From: Hyphomicrobiales bacterium
GTDB taxonomy: Bacteria > Pseudomonadota > Alphaproteobacteria > Rhizobiales > Ancalomicrobiaceae
DNA length: 64,000 nt
Assembly (NCBI GenBank): GCA_021286855.1
Contig: JAJTBO010000020.1
Location: 1 to 64,000 of the forward strand
Direction of reading: 5' to 3'
The position numbers were made by a program, and so were the translations under genes. The notes beneath the pieces are model-generated. The model saw only the letters and a program-made list of their open reading frames with translations, was not told where the DNA came from and did no database searches. Each line of letters opens with the position of its first letter. Position 1 is the first letter of the stretch. This document shows, one piece after another, positions 63,726 to 64,000 of the stretch.

Positions 63726-63894
63726 ACGACGGCCGATCGGAGACTGGGGGCGCAGGCTCTCGGTGTCCCAATTCCCGCGTGAATGTTCCTCGCGCGGCCC
63801 GCCGATCGCGGTTCCTGGAGACAGGCGTCTTCGAGGTCTTCGGCCGGTGGACCCCACGGGGGAATCGATCCGACGTCTTCGAGAGGATCCGGCC

Positions 63895-64000
63895 TTGGCT
63901 ACCATCGACACCGCAGAACCGTCGCGCCGCGACTTTCTCTACATCGCGACCGGCGCCGTCGGCGCGGTCGGCGCCGCCGCCGTCGTGTGGCCGTTCATCG
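63895..64000 (+). CDS. petA: Ubiquinol-cytochrome c reductase Rieske iron-sulfur subunit PetA, N-terminal part
   Basis: Only 35 codons are in the window. They show a twin-arginine signal followed by the membrane anchor: SRRDFLYIATGAVGAVGAA, as in the bc1-complex Rieske protein. The start is TTG at 63895, with GAGAGGA 8 bases upstream. The 2Fe-2S domain lies beyond the right edge. Confidence 0.88.
   Translation, partial: MATIDTAEPSRRDFLYIATGAVGAVGAAAVVWPFI

Overview
The window is one continuous, very GC-rich bacterial chromosome segment. The flagellar and cell-cycle genes (fliF-fliG-fliH-fliN-flbD-flhA order, a SciP-type CtrA inhibitor, CtrA boxes TTAA-N7-TTAA), a PmtA-type phospholipid methyltransferase, the FtrABCD iron uptake set and a DUF1285/NUDIX/DUF6111/CCA-transferase operon all point to an alphaproteobacterium, most likely Hyphomicrobiales (Rhizobiales). 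The genus cannot be fixed from the sequence alone.

Layout. 1-13.0 kb: flagellar block on the minus strand (fliK, flgD, sciP, fliFGHN, flbD and the start of flhA), interrupted between flbD and flhA by an NAD(P)H-dependent FAD reductase, a LysE-type exporter, an SGNH esterase and a membrane protein. Three promoters (flhA, lysE-like, fliF) share one long CtrA-type element. 13.3-15.3 kb: mnmA and a phosphatidylethanolamine methyltransferase. 15.5-26.7 kb: an 11.2-kb integrated element bounded by a 49-bp direct repeat of the 3' half of a tRNA-Met(CAT) gene. It carries a tyrosine integrase, AlpA-type regulator, CHC2/Toprim primase, RepA-like helicase, a likely origin (AT-rich tract, repeats and a 52-bp perfect palindrome), a HigBA toxin-antitoxin pair, a serine recombinase and a low-GC two-gene cargo: an NdpA-family protein translationally coupled to a RelA/SpoT synthetase-domain protein. 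No capsid, tail, terminase or conjugation genes are present, so the element looks like a phage satellite or small mobilizable replicon. The two-gene cargo is the best candidate in the window for an undescribed (defence or toxin) system.

26.9-35.7 kb: HSL-type hydrolase plus MFS transporter; OpgC with two SGNH proteins (glucan or envelope acyl modification); ftrABCD iron uptake. 35.8-43.0 kb: methyltransferase, OxyR, fused PabB-PabC, and a cobalt transporter cbiMNQO behind a cobalamin riboswitch; then a PCu(A)C copper chaperone. 43.1-49.8 kb: NnrS with an Fnr/NnrR-type box, Mog and DUF2478 (molybdenum cofactor), folP-folB-folK, YbaK deacylase, metallophosphoesterase, NUDIX. 50-57.5 kb: GNAT enzyme and a MoxR-DUF58-BatA/DUF4159 operon of large membrane proteins. 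57.7-64 kb: DUF1285, CoA-type NUDIX, DUF6111, CCA-adding enzyme, a diguanylate cyclase, DUF2158, HemF, TrmL and the start of petA (Rieske protein) behind an Fnr-type box.

Most genes sit in tight operons with 4-base ATGA or GTGA overlaps. These overlaps and Shine-Dalgarno positions were used to choose starts, several of which are GTG or TTG.
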